Positions 1-11,524 of a DNA stretch of 64,000 nucleotides are shown here, in pieces; position 1 is the first letter of the stretch, and every line of letters begins with the position of its first letter. The DNA comes from Marsupella aquatica (Eukaryota > Marchantiophyta). The stretch spans positions 9,362,001 through 9,426,000 of the forward strand of contig OZ316896.1 of assembly GCA_973895155.1 (NCBI GenBank), written 5' to 3'. The notes beneath the pieces were generated by a model. The model saw only the letters and a program-made list of their open reading frames with translations. It was not told the DNA's origin and searched no databases. Both the position numbers and the translations under genes were made by a program.

Positions 1-20
1 TTTGTCCACTGGCTTTGCAG

Positions 21-1287
21 GAGCAGCAGGTTTGCGAGGCTGCAAGATGTCTACTGTGTTCTGGCTGGTCGGAACGTCTTCATGCGGTTTAGCTGCTCTA
101 CTGGAGATGCGATGGGCATGAACATGATTTCCAAGGGGGTTCAGAACGTGTTAGACTACCTTGCGAGTTTATTCCCAGACATGGAGAATATAAGTATCTC
201 TGGTGAGGAAGTCTTTCATTCGATCGTATTCTAGGCCTGCTGTATGTATAGTTCTCTTGAGTCAGTTATTCGAACTGAATGGAGGGCTGTTTAGTTCATA
301 GTGCGGCCGGTGCATGTAACTCACTCCTTGTCTATTGTGTTGGATCTTTTTCCTTACAACCGGAAGCAGTAGCTGGACCATTTGGCAACATACGTTGGAC
401 TTCTTGCTTGAAGTTCTCAGACATAGTATTTACTATCTTCGTCTTTTTCCAGGGAATTTTTGCGCTGATAAGAAGGCCACGGCGGTGAATTGGATCGAAG
501 GTCGGGGGAAGTCAGTCGTAGGCGAAGCGGTGTTGAAGGGGGAAGTACTTCAGAAAGTTTTAAAAACCTCCGTATCAGCGCTGGTGCAATTGAACGTGAT
601 TAAAAATCTTGCAGGATCTGCCCTGGCCGGTGCCGTGGGAGGCTTTAACGCACATGCTGCAAACATCGTCTCTGCTGTATTTATTGCGACCGGTCAGGAT
701 CCAGCTCAGAATGTGGAAAGCTCTCAATGTATGACGATGATGGAGGCTGTCAACGACGGGCGAGATTTGCACGTATCAGTAACAATGCCATCAATTGAGG
801 TAAGGAAAAGCTATGAGCCGGATAGCTTTTCTGTGGCGGCCAGTTTTTCTCTATGAGATTTCAGTATCACCCCAGATTTTTGGAGTTCTTTTCGCGTGGT
901 CCGTTAGTATGTGAATCCTGATTCAAAGCATGTTCTATGGTGAACCAGGTTGGAACCGTTGGTGGAGGAACTCAGCTGCCGTCGCAAGCTGCATGTTTGA
1001 ATTTACTAGGAGTGAAGGGAGCTCATCCAGAAGTACCCGGCGCGAATTCGGAGCAACTGGCAAGGATTGTTGCTGGGGCAGTCCTCGCAGGAGAGATATC
1101 TTTAATGTCGGCATTGGCTTCAAATCAACTCGTGAAAAGCCATCTGAAATATAACCGGTCCAGCCAGAATTTGGCAGCCTCCGTCCCGTCATCCCCTCAG
1201 TTACCGCCCTCAGGTTCTTCCAGGCACAGACGAACTCCGAGCTCTAAGACGAGTTCCTCTTCCGATCTGACTAAATTGGTTCAGTAG
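21..1287 (+). CDS. HMGR: 3-hydroxy-3-methylglutaryl-CoA reductase, C-terminal three exons (5' part outside window)
   Basis: HMG-CoA reductase makes mevalonate from HMG-CoA with NADPH, the committed step of cytosolic isoprenoid synthesis, at the ER membrane. Only the catalytic C-terminus lies in the window. Exons are 21-202, 453-799 and 949-1287, and the phases close (1, then 0). Visible motifs are [10 protein letters not shown] and the DKK containing the catalytic lysine. These are followed by [33 protein letters not shown] with the catalytic aspartate, GTVGGGTQL, and the terminal [12 protein letters not shown]. That last motif carries the catalytic histidine and, after it, the serine that plant SnRK1-type kinases phosphorylate. 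After this motif the protein runs on for about 40 Ser/Pro-rich residues before the TAG, longer than the few residues usual in angiosperm enzymes. The membrane anchor and N-terminal exons are upstream of the window. Family assignment is very secure; exon borders rest on GT-AG signals and phase. Confidence 0.96.
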
Positions 1288-2640
1288 GGAGTCCTTCAGA
1301 TCCACGTACGGGCGTCGTTTCGATCCGAAATTGCTCAAATTTTGGACACCTCTCGGATTTCTAAACTGCCTTGGCCCTCCGTCACATTCCTGAGAACTGT
1401 AGACCCAATTGGCTACGTGTATTATTTTACCATCCAGTGATGGTTGTCCTACATGTGTAGAACCTGTCCTGCGACCTGACTCGTCGAAACATTTCCTCTC
1501 TCGAGGTCTTGGCTGCATGAGATTTTGGCCTGCTGCCTCCCACTCTCTGCGACCGACGCGCTTTTGAGGAATTGTACGTTTCGCTTTTCGAGTGGCTTTG
1601 TGTAAGCTTTTGATTACTCCAAACTTAGTTGCGGCGATGATTCCCACAGCAGCATCGGACTGCCTCTTAGTCTGTAGATTTTAACTGTTCTAGCCGTTTG
1701 GCTTAGCGGGCTGCTCTTGGAATGGATGATTCACAAAGTAGCAGCCCCTAAAGGGAGACCTATGAGACCTTATGATAGTTTTCACCATGTATTTTTTTTA
1801 GGGATTGTTTAATTGATTTCATGACATGGAGGAAATTGGTCATAATACCTCACAGACCTGGCTGGGGATTTTGTATTTCCTTCGCGTTTTCTGTGAAATA
1901 CTCTGCGGCTAGTGAAATGTTTGTTTTGGACCCTTTCCTGCATAATAAATCAAAGGGCGATTTTGTGAAAGACCGTCTGGTCATTTATGGACGAACCCTA
2001 TTCAGACATTACATTGTAGCTTGATGAGATGTGGGATCCTCAATTATACCAGGGAAAGCACTCAGTCACATGGTACGGACTAGTTTTCGAGGAGTCGATG
2101 GTAATTTGATTATTCCGATGATACGTCTAAACGGAGGTCGTTGGCTGCCACGCCTTTTTAAACTTCTCTTTGCCGAGTTCGGTCGTTGTGTTGTTGGTTC
2201 GGCACGTATCTCGTATGTGGAGTCTCGAAAGCAACTTGTTCTTTTGAGTCTCGAAAGGAATTTCTCCTTCTTTATCTCGAAAGCAACCTCTCGTCTCCGG
2301 TCCCACTTCACTTCGAAAGCCTGGCATGCCTTCAGGCAATGCACGTTACTTTTCCTTGGTACGTTATCTCTAGCCTTTTTCTTGTCTTGGTTCCTTTTGT
2401 GATGCATTCACGAATAACAAACGTTCCTTTTAGCCCCGACATGAGCACGGGATTGTGTGGCCTTTCAGCTTGTACCTATAACATCAGAGTGATGGTCACA
2501 TCGAATGTTGTTGGAGTTTTGGATCTTGTTTCGAAGCCATTTCTGGACAGAGATATTTGACAGGATATTTTAAATATTTCACGTGTGTTGGCAGGCTTTG
2601 GCTAAGATGCTCTTTTTCGGTTTTTTATTGGTCTTGCAGC
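1288..2640. other. 3' flank of HMGR, no gene seen
   Basis: This stretch follows the HMGR stop codon and should hold its 3' UTR. ORFs here are short, overlap on both strands and resemble nothing known. No clear poly(A) site or RNA gene was identified. Confidence 0.5.
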
Positions 2641-2669
2641 GATTTTGTACTCCGTAGCTTAGTGCCACA

Positions 2670-3450
2670 CCACATAGCGTCCAGTAGCGTCGACATGTCT
2701 TCAATTCGGGGAGAGGTTCTTTAAACCACTAGTGCTGCAGAACCAGTAGTAGACCAGTACAGCAGTTGCCACTCCGTCGCGGAAGGGAAGCAAGGTACAA
2801 AATGGAGCTGCACAGAGAGAGACCTGACCAGAAGAGACAGGGACAGAGGAGCCGTTTTGGACACTTGCTGCTTCAAAAATATGTCCGCTTGTGTTCTCGA
2901 ATAGCGTCGACTTGTCAATTTGGAACCGGTGGTTCTTATTTTGACTGGTTGCCGGCCTGATTTGACTTTATCCATGGAATTAGTGTCCGGCGAGGAGCTC
3001 TAGGTTTTAACTGTTCTCAGGTGTGTCTATGGGGTGGACCAGTCGTCAATTGGGACAGAGAGGCTATTTCTTTCGATTGTTTCCAGGTCTTTCCACAGCG
3101 TCGAATTTCATCACCCAGTCGAGCATCCTGGCAGGGGGCAATATTTTGCTCTGTTGGGATGTTTGTCAATGGTGTGGACCTGTCGTCAATTCGGGCAGAG
3201 AGGCTATGTTTTGACTCTTCGCATGCGTTTCCGTAGCGTCGAATATTGTCATCCTTTTCGTCAGTCCGGGCAGAGCTGTTCTTTTGTCCGACTGTGTGCA
3301 TGTTTTTTTGTGGTCGAGCTATCCTGAGTCCGGGCAGAGAGTTTCCTTTTTAATCGGTGGCCTGTGTTTCCATAGCGTCGAATTGCGTCGATTTGTCGTC
3401 AATCCTGTTAGATGGACTTTTTTCAAAACTTGTTTGCGTTTGTTCCATAG
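2670..3450. repeat. Degenerate tandem repeat, period about 135-140 bp
   Basis: The motif TAGCGTCGAATT recurs, with variation, near 3093, 3230 and 3370, and GGCAGAGAGG-like motifs recur near 3055, 3190 and 3335. Together they describe about three diverged units of roughly 135-140 bp at 3020-3440. Weaker copies of the GCGTCGA motif appear near 2685 and 2905. The ORFs over this block on both strands are by-products of the repeat. Confidence 0.6.
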
Positions 3451-5400
3451 TGAATTGAAAATGTGCTTGTCGTCTTTTCGAGCAGACGGGTCCTTTGCAT
3501 ATTCGGATATGCATCGCCCGTTTTGGTGGGATACTTTTAGTTCCTAAGAGATTCCAGCATACCTTTTCCTGTACTCTGATTGTAGAATCAGACTTGGGTT
3601 TTCTTGTACCATTGTCGAATGGCTTCGCACTCTTCAGGGCCAGTCCCCTCTGGAAGAAATGGATTGAGCACCTTTCGGATATTATTAGTTCGTTTTGGAG
3701 AATCCTGCATACCTGTTTGTATGCTGTCATTGGACTGTTCTCTTGACTCTGGCTTTCTTTAAATTACTCTAAAAACCTGAGTATGTTTCAACTGAAGTAC
3801 TCTAAAAACATGAGTGATCCTGCTATTCCCTGGCCTTTCAAATTTGACCACTTCTCGCGTGATGAAGCAGACATATAGTGGACTGTCGCTTGGGGGCAGG
3901 TACTGGCACTACATAGTTGCTTCCGTATGTATAACTTATATATTCCTTGGGCAAGAAAGGAACCGACGGTGGTACGACTAATCATATTTTGGAGACGGGT
4001 AGGGTCACCGTGATTGACTAATATTGTTTGGGCACTAAGAGTGGTCACACGATGGTGGGATTGGGTCGTCATGGTGCTTGGACTTTTAGGAAGGAACCTT
4101 TACCTGATGACGGAGTGCATTTCTTTCCACAAGGGGACCACATGAGGGTCACTTGAGTGTGACAGAGCCTAAGAGGAATCAGCAACCACTCCCCAGCACA
4201 GCAAGCTAGGATCCTTTGATCCTTTGACCCTGTGAATCGTGAATGAATTCCTATGACCTTCAATCCATTGTAATGTATTCATTGGAGGCTTGAAATACTA
4301 TTCCATATTTACATTTCAGCTTTCTTGGACGGAAACGGTCTCTCGGAATAGAGAGTATGGAACATCTGAAAAGCCAAAACGTGCTTTCAGATTCGAGTTG
4401 AGTTTGTCGCGACAAAGACATATCTCATTCCGAGACGCTAAGTAGAGGTTAATAAAATCGCATATGGAGGTGTGACTGACGGAGAAAACCATTGATTGTG
4501 AAAACGAATGAAACGATCATGACGGTAGACGACTTCCTCCAGTCTGCTAATTACATGTTCTAAAGGATATCCTCAAACACTCGATCAGTATGACTTGTAT
4601 GGGAAGTGTATCTGACCGTGTAAACCTATACAGGACTTCATTGACGGGAACATGAAATAGCTATGCCTCGTATGGCACTACATTGTCGTTTAAGAACTCC
4701 ATAGAAGTCCCCACGATGTATCCACTGTCAACGGAGACAACAACGGCAGGACGTCATAAACGTGGATAGTTTGATGTACCTCATCTATAGCCAAAAATGC
4801 ACATCAAATTCTTCTCCACAACGTTGCGATTGGCGTGAGATTGTCAAACTTTGGCATTCCTTATGTTGTGTCGCGAAACTATGGCATTCTATTACACAAC
4901 TTTGCACTTAGCGCGGCACAGGTGGGAATGCAAAATCCTCTCTGATGCGGCTAATGCGAAACTTTGGCGCTTGTTGTTGCCTTCGTGACTAAAGATCTAG
5001 GGCCCTGTAGGTATGAAGCAAGGTTTGGGTCCTAATAGCGAGGGAAGATATGGGCAGCCTGGGCATGTCTCCAATAAAAATATACTGCCAGAGACTGACA
5101 AATCCACTCGCCCCCAGTGCAAATTGATGTGTTCAGGGTAATGGGTAGCCCACAACGAATTTTTGTGAGAGAAGAGTCCAGTCATCAATCTTGCGAGTTA
5201 TTTGCACGATCACAAGAACTTGGAGGGTACGTCAGTGAAGTTCTCCGTTATTCATGAAGGAGAACGATTACAGTAGTACAGCATGCGCGCTCCTCAGAAT
5301 AAAGTCAGCCAAGTTGCTGCCAAACATTCAACGTGGTATGCGGGTACTTTCTTCCCGTGACAAATGCGGTGATCATCAGGAAGATAATCTTCGAATCTTC
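3451..5400. other. Intergenic, nothing recognised
   Basis: No ORF has family resemblance or coding-like character, and no tRNA, LTR or inverted repeat was recognised. Composition is balanced, without strong low-complexity tracts. Confidence 0.4.
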
Positions 5401-5419
5401 AATTATATTTAATTCCATC

Positions 5420-5960
5420 TCTCTTTCACTTTTTTGGGATGGCTATGTTTTTTATTTTTATTTTTAGGGCCCACTGTATGTGTTTCTATTCAAGATCTCT
5501 TTCTTTACTTTTTGGGGTGGCTGATATTTGTGGTGCAGATTCTGATGTTCGAGCTAGCTTTGAGTAGATCAGTTCTATTTTTTACACCTACTGTCTGCCT
5601 GCTTCGTTTCAAGATCATTTTTACTTTTTGCGGTGGCTAGGTACAAAAGCGCAGTGGATTCTGCTGTCAGATGTCCTTCCTGACTAGCTTTGATTACAGT
5701 AGAGTTTTTTTTATACTCTCGAATTGGGAAAACCCATCTACTGCCTGTGGGCCGGAAAAACACAGGAGGACCATGATCATCAGTACACGAGGAAATGCTG
5801 GAATCGCAAGCTGTGGTGCTTTGTGATGACTAGGAACCAAGCCCAAAAGGCTGGTGATGGGCTCTCAGCCTAGCTTTGTTTACAGGCCTGTAGATCTGTT
5901 CCTACTCACGCGATCATTGGGCACACTGTCTTCTGCCTGTGGGCCAAAAAGACACAAGGC
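5420..5960. repeat. Degenerate repeat cluster
   Basis: A diverged unit of roughly 120-140 bp appears several times. It contains a phrase like GGGTGGCT followed by CTAGCTTTGA and CTACTGTCTGCC. CTGCCTGTGGGCC followed by an ACACA(A/G)G phrase occurs near 5740 and 5935. The copies are too diverged to set unit edges. Confidence 0.4.
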
Positions 5961-7100
5961 GATCATGAGGATGCTGAAGAAAGTAGATGACAAAAGCTGG
6001 AATCACTAGCTACAGTAAGTCCTTCAAGTACTGACCCTTCCCCGCCGAGCATCTGCCCAACGGAGTCAGTCGCAATTTGGAAAAGAATAATGACCAGAAT
6101 CAAAAATTTGTGGACGGACCTTTCCGAAACAGAGCATCGTCCTGCAATTCACCTGGTTTCCTCTCGCCCACTCATTCCTCTCTCAAACTCAGGCAAGAAG
6201 CAGTGGACCACCGACCATGATGTCGTCACCGATGGGGTAAGCTAACCTATCTTAGGAGTGTCTGCTACGGTAGAGTGCTTACCGGTAATGGCCTTTTTGG
6301 CAGTCTGTATGACCATCTGCGTCATTGTTCTCTGATGCCAACTCGAAAAGCTTAACTCTACGCCTACATACGTTATGCATGTGGTGATTATGTGATTATG
6401 ATCGACTGGGCCGTATGTAGTCGCGGTGGTCACGATTACCGGCGCAAGACATTAATTAAAGCCTACAGCCAGAAAGATTATGAAGAGTTCGTTTCCGAGT
6501 GTCAGGCCATCATTTGTCGAGACTTTGAAATGATGAAATCCCTTACGGTTCGAGACCAAAAAAGGAAAAGTCGAGACTCGAGTCAGAGGAAGTGAGCGTA
6601 ACTCCAAGTTAGCCTGGAGAGGGATTCATTTAGATTGCAGTTGCATGCTTTTCATCGCATTGATGAGAAGATTCCCTGTGACCACTCGGTGTCAAAACGT
6701 TTTGAGGTTTTGATTGGAAGCTGAGAAAGATGTACCCGGGAAGATGAAATCGAGAATCCATGTTTCCAGAAACTCAATGTCGAAAGGTCCTCTAGTGATG
6801 TGTGTATTTCTTTCGGGTTCAAGGCAGAAACAATAAAAACCAATCCTTCGAAATTATACGGTTGCTCAGTGGCCAACGATAGCGTGTCCCAGCCATATCG
6901 TGTGGCGATGGTACGACGATGCTCTCTGTAGAATCAGTCATGTGACGCACAGCTCGATCAGACACTTTGAAAGCGTCGAATGAAGATGTCTCCGGTACTT
7001 CGAATGAACACTGACGAGCAATCTATGCCCCAGCCAACGTGAGAGATCGCTACAATAATCCAGATGTGCAGGATGTTTTCTCTTTAGATGATCATAGATC
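5961..7100. other. Intergenic, nothing recognised
   Basis: Only short ORFs without family resemblance are present, and no repeat or RNA gene was recognised. Confidence 0.4.
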
Positions 7101-7103
7101 AGG

Positions 7104-7450
7104 ATATTAAATCTTGGAGACAACTCTGAAGACTTCTCGATGGGTGATCTGACACTTCCGAATACTTCTCCATACTAATGCAGATCCAGACCAGCTCCAG
7201 ACCGAATGGTAAAGATGAATTCTCCAACATAAATCGACCGACGATGCACGTGCAGAGTGATTCCGAGAAAGCTGGCAGAATAATGAATCTTGGAGACAAT
7301 TCTGAAGACTTCTCGATAGCAATCACTCTGGGTGATCCGACACTTCTGAATACTTCTCGACCGAAAGATGAAGATGAATTCTCCAACATAAGTCGACCGA
7401 CGATGCACGTGCAGTGTGATTCCGAGGTAGAACCTGGCAGAATAATCAAT
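7104..7450 (+). repeat. Two-copy direct repeat, period about 176 bp
   Basis: The first copy begins near 7110 and the second near 7286. Both contain CTTGGAGACAA, TGAATTCTCCAACATAA and CGACCGACGATGCACGTGCA. The period is not a multiple of three, so the ORF at 7178-7474 reads the two copies in different relation and is probably not a selected protein. Confidence 0.75.
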
Positions 7451-7499
7451 CATTTGCACGGAGACAGTCGCTAGCTACTGTAGCTAGCTTCAAATGGTG

Positions 7500-7745
7500 T
7501 GCCATGGTCTTGATCAAGACCCACAGTGTCACAGGTCCTAAATGAGTCCATTTTTCCCTTGCTGCCCGAACCGAGTGTTGTGTTACGGACAACAATCATG
7601 ACTGGTAGGGCACCTATGTGAGAGTGGCCCAGTCAGGCTGAGTTCATTTTTGTGTTGTTGCCAAAACCCCAAACCGAGTGTGGTTAGAGATAACAATCAT
7701 GACTGATAGGACACCTATATGAGGATGGCCTAGTAAGGCCTGAGA
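7500..7745 (+). repeat. Two-copy direct repeat, period about 100 bp
   Basis: Two diverged copies share the words ACAATCATGACTG and AGGGCACCTAT or AGGACACCTAT, followed by GTGGCCCAGTCAGG or ATGGCCTAGTAAGG. They lie near 7570-7645 and 7670-7745. No coding capacity is apparent. Confidence 0.6.
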
Positions 7746-7787
7746 CACTACTAGGTCCAGATTTCACACTAAATACAATAATATTTA

Positions 7788-8015
7788 GCAGCTTTTAAGT
7801 AAATTGTCACTAAAATGTTTCAGTTGTCACTAAAAATATTTGAATTTACAATATTGTCATTATTATTTTTATATTTATAAAGATGCCACACTTTCATATA
7901 TAATTCCCCTTGGTAAACTTGTCGCGAGTATATGAAATCATGCAATTTTTATAAAATATAGTGATAGTATTGTCAATTAGAAAATATTTAGCGGTGGAGT
8001 AATTAAAAACTATAA
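7788..8015. mobile_element. Fold-back MITE, copy 1
   Basis: The left end reads GCTTTTAAGTAAATTGTCAC. The right end, read in reverse, again gives a TTTTTAAT then CTAAATATTTTC pattern. The middle holds a second inverted pair around ATATAATTCCCCTTGG. The whole is a near-palindromic AT-rich fold-back of about 230 bp, closely related to the better-bounded copy at 46256-46481. It encodes no protein. Edges are approximate because no clean target duplication was found. Confidence 0.65.
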
Positions 8016-8092
8016 CATTTAATGTGTCCAGAGACCACTAATTTGTCCTTACCCCAAATAAGAATTGTCCATTTGAAAATAGTTGTTAGTTT

Positions 8093-8831
8093 GTACCCTG
8101 TTGGGGTGCTCCCAGGCTCGGGGGACTCATGTGAGGTGCCCTATTAAATCCTGGATTTGCATGCATGCACCAGCTGAGAAAAGCTGGACCTTCTCTACAT
8201 GGATTCTAAACAATACAACCTACCCCTACTAACGTCAAGCACGCCTAATTATTTTGGTCCATTTGGTAGCCTAGGAGCATCTCCACCAGCTTGTATCTTA
8301 TACTATCTCATACCGGTGGTTTACGGTACCCTGTTGGGGTGCTCCCGGGCTCGCGGGACTCCTGTGAGGTGCCAGTTTTTTTACTTTTATGAGATACCCT
8401 ACTAAATCCTGGATTTGCATGCATGCACCAGCTGAGAAAAACTGGACCTTCTCTACATGGATTCTAAACAACACAACCTACCCCTACTAACGTCAAGCAC
8501 GCCTAATTATTTTGGTCCATTTGGTAGCCTCGGAGCATCTCCACCAGCTTGTATATTATACTATCTCATACCGGTGGTTTAGAGTACCTTGTTGGGGTGC
8601 TCCCGGGCTCGCGGGACTCCTGTGAGGTGCCAATTTTTTACTTTTATGAGATGCCCTACTAAATCCTGGATTTGCATGCATGCACTAGCTGAGAAAAGCT
8701 GGACCTTCTCTACATGGATTCTAGACAATATAACCTACCCCTACTAACGTCAAGCACGCCTAATTATTTTGGTCCATAGGAGCATCTCCACCAGCTTGTA
8801 TATTATACTATCTCATACAGGTGGTTTACAG
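8093..8831 (+). repeat. Three-copy tandem repeat, units of 233-258 bp
   Basis: Units start at GTACC(C/T)TGTTGGGGTGCTCC at 8093, 8326 and 8584. Each then carries GGACTC(A/C)TGTGAGGTGCC, ATCCTGGATTTGCATGCATG, CTGGACCTTCTCTACATGG and a GGAGCATCTCCACCAGC phrase. The first unit lacks a stretch of about 25 bp containing TTTACTTTTATGAGAT. The copies are highly similar, so the amplification looks fairly recent. The last unit runs into sequence resembling the repeat at 10269. Confidence 0.88.
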
Positions 8832-9420
8832 TACACAGAAGATGTCACTCGATAGAAGATATCATTGCACAGAATATCTACAGTAGCTCTATACAAGATA
8901 TAGCCTCACCCCTACTAATATCAAGCACACCTGATTATTTAGGTCTATTTGTTAACCTAGAAACATAAATAGTAAATTAAATATCTTAAACTAGAATACA
9001 AAGTTGCACTGATAATCATTCAAATATAGAGTGTCCAAAAAAACATTCCAGCAAAAGAGGAAGGAATAAATAAAAGATATTAAAGTTTAGTGTGAATGAA
9101 AAGGGAACGAACACTCTTCAAAAAGCAAACACTCCAATGAGACAATAGAAAAGGGAAATAATTAATAATAAGCCCATGCAAGCACAAGGATCAATGATGA
9201 TCCCTCTACTTTACATCAATGCATGTCTTCAGAACAAGATGTTGTTTTCAATGCAAGTAAAAAATGTACTATTTATCTTCCATATTTTTTGTGATAATTA
9301 TCAAAAACTATAATATACTATGGCATCAATTTATACCATGGTCATCTTTCAAAACTGCGGGGCTGTTTTGGGTGAATAAAATCAAAACCGGAAAAAATTC
9401 AACTAATAAGACAAAAAACT
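8832..9420. other. AT-rich repeat-derived flank
   Basis: The first 40 bp resemble the unit tandemly repeated at 10269-10797 (CACAGAAGATGTCA then GATAGAAGATA). A phrase near 9015 (ATTCAAATATAGAGTGTCC) resembles one near 27173, so both regions probably share a repeat ancestor. No gene is seen. Confidence 0.4.
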
Positions 9421-9479
9421 CAAGTGGAAACTCAAGCCGTCACTTGGATTGCAGTGTTGCAATGTCAGCACCAAGCCTT

Positions 9480-9860
9480 GCAAGTCGCGACCCCCCCTGC
9501 GGCCAGCCCTGCCCAACTTGCAGCCGCCGATGCTGGCTGGCTGGCTCCGCCCTCTGCCTTCCAGGCCCCCTTTTGCCTCCCCACCTCGTGGCCCCTCCTC
9601 CTGACTCCCTCCTGCCCCTCCCGCCTCCCCACCCCACTCTCCCTGGCCTCTCGCCCTCTTGCCTCTCTAACCCCGCTCTCCCCTCTTGCCCCGACTCTCC
9701 CTCCTCGAGCTCCCCCACTCAACCCTAAAAGCCTGCCTCGACAACCCGCCCGATCCCCGCCCTCGCCCTTGCCTGGACTTGGTCTTGCCCTTGCCTGGAC
9801 TTGGTCTCGCCCTTGGACTCGGTGTTGCGTTTCGGACTCGGACTCACACCTAGACCAAGG
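9480..9860 (+). repeat. Pyrimidine-rich GC-rich tract with short 24-bp repeats
   Basis: From about 9480 to 9720 the top strand is dominated by CCTCCC and CTCCC runs, in sharp contrast to AT-rich surroundings. Near 9765-9815 the phrase GCCTGGACTTGGTCT repeats. Long ORFs on both strands here are low-complexity consequences of base composition. Confidence 0.7.
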
Positions 9861-9954
9861 ACCGGGTTCCTACTGGGTTTTTTTTTGTCTCCCACGTGGA
9901 GGCCTGACAAAACGCAACAATCCTCTGCCCTAACTCATCTCCAAAATTATGGAG

Positions 9955-10263
9955 TTTTTTTAGTTAACAACATATTTTACTTGACAACGCCTTTTACTAA
10001 CGACATCCCATTACTTACCCACATATGTGTATTTCAAAGGACCCAATACTTAACGACGTCTTTATGCCACAGTATTTTTACCTATTAGCGACATCATTTA
10101 CACAACAACATCTTTTTACTCAATGACATCTTTTACCCCATGACCTCTTGGCCGACATGTCATCTTCCTCTCAACAACCTCTTGGTCGACACGACATCTT
10201 TTCTTCTCAATGACATCTTGACCTTCACGACATCTTTTGTGCAACACATGCACATTGAGCTAA
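9955..10263 (+). mobile_element. Helitron-like 3' end carrying a short minisatellite
   Basis: Degenerate repeats of the motif ACGACATCTTTT (variants AACATCTTTT and GACCTCTTGG) run from about 9985 to 10230. The block closes with a hairpin GTGC-loop-GCAC at 10239-10252, then ATTGAG and CTAA at 10260-10263 followed by T. A short hairpin about 10 nt before CTRR and insertion before T are hallmarks of Helitron 3' ends. The 5' end was not found, and no Rep-helicase is encoded, so this would be a non-autonomous copy. Confidence 0.55.
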
Positions 10264-10268
10264 TATAT

Positions 10269-10800
10269 CATAGTATCTCATAACCGTGGTTCACGTTACA
10301 CAGAAGACGTTATTGGATAGAAGATACCATTGCACAGAAGGTACTAGTTGCATAAAAGATATGGTGGCACAAAAGATGTAGTTTCATAAAGGAGGCTTTT
10401 GTGTGACAGAGGTTGTTGCCTTAAAGATGTGTCATAGTATCTCATAACGGTGGTTTACATTACACAGACGATGTCATTGGATAGAAGATACCATTGCACA
10501 GAAAGTACAGTAGTTGCATAAAAGATATGCATGGTGGCACAAAAGATGTAGTTTCATAAAGGAGGCTTTTGTGTGAAAGAGGGCTTTTGTGTGAAAGAGG
10601 TTGTTGCCTTAAAGATGTGTCATAGTATCTCATAACGGGGGTTTACATTACACAGAAGATGTCATTGGATAGAAGATACCATTGCACAGAAGGTACAGTA
10701 GTTGCATAAAAGATATGGTGGCACAAAAGATGTAGTTTCATAAAGGAGGCTTTGTGTGAAAGAGGTTGTTGCCTTAAAGATGTCCTTGTGCAAAAGTGGT
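10269..10800 (+). repeat. Three-copy tandem repeat, period 164-188 bp
   Basis: Units begin with CATAGTATCTCATAAC at 10269, 10433 and 10621. Each then has ACACAGA(A/C)GA(C/T)GT, TTGGATAGAAGATACCATTG, GCACAAAAGATGTAGTTTC and AGGTTGTTGCCTTAAAGATG. The second unit carries an extra duplication of about 20 bp (GGCTTTTGTGTGAAAGAG). The AAAGATGT words are the reverse complement of the minisatellite motif just to the left, so the two blocks face each other. Confidence 0.85.
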
Positions 10801-11424
10801 TGTTGCATTTAGAGGTTCATTGCGTAAGAGAAATAACACAGGTGCATAAAAGATGTGATTGCTAGGGTGTTGCACAAAAGATATGAATGTGTGAAAGAGG
10901 ACGTTGCATAAAAAGATCATCGATTGTAATAAATGTCACTGCACAACAAAAATAATTTAGTAAATCATACAAATTTGTGCAGAAGATGTCTTTTCTGAAA
11001 ATAGATGTATACAATATACAACATGACAGGAAAAACATAGTAAACATTGAAAAGTGAAGTCTAGAGAATACATGCAATGATATTAAATCTTTACTAGCCC
11101 TTACTACCAGCCTGACTACCTGTTCCTTCTTTGAACGGAGAGTACAATAATAATATCACCAAAATATATTCATTATTCTCATTTTTTGAAGGTTAATAAA
11201 ATGATAAAAATCATCATATATATCATCATTTTAATAATCATAGATAACATATTGTACTATACTTTTTTCTAAGTATGCACATCACTCTTTCTATGCACAT
11301 ATGTTATGGTGGGGCCATAGAGCTCATTTTTAAAATAAAAATAGAAATCACGAGCCAAAAGCATGCATGGTTATATATATCACACTGCCAGAAAGACAAT
11401 AACGCCAAATGGGAGACATGGAAG
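10801..11424. other. AT-rich intergenic DNA up to the gap
   Basis: Scattered AAAAGATGT words continue to about 10990. The remainder is AT-rich with no gene, RNA or LTR recognised. Confidence 0.4.
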
Positions 11425-11524
11425 NNNNNNNNNNNNNNNNNNNNNNNNNNNNNNNNNNNNNNNNNNNNNNNNNNNNNNNNNNNNNNNNNNNNNNNNNNNN
11501 NNNNNNNNNNNNNNNNNNNNNNNN
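11425..11524. other. Assembly gap of 100 N
   Basis: Exactly 100 N characters, the usual placeholder for a gap of unknown size. ORFs reported across it are artefacts. Confidence 0.99.

Noticed and set aside
7178-7474. 98-aa ORF with an internal peptide repeat
   Set aside because: The underlying 176-bp DNA repeat is not a multiple of three, so the peptide repeat is not kept in one frame and selection is unlikely.
9264-9933. Long proline-, leucine- and glycine-rich ORFs on both strands
   Set aside because: They follow from the CT-rich tract. Both strands are open at once and none has a signal peptide or ordered repeat.
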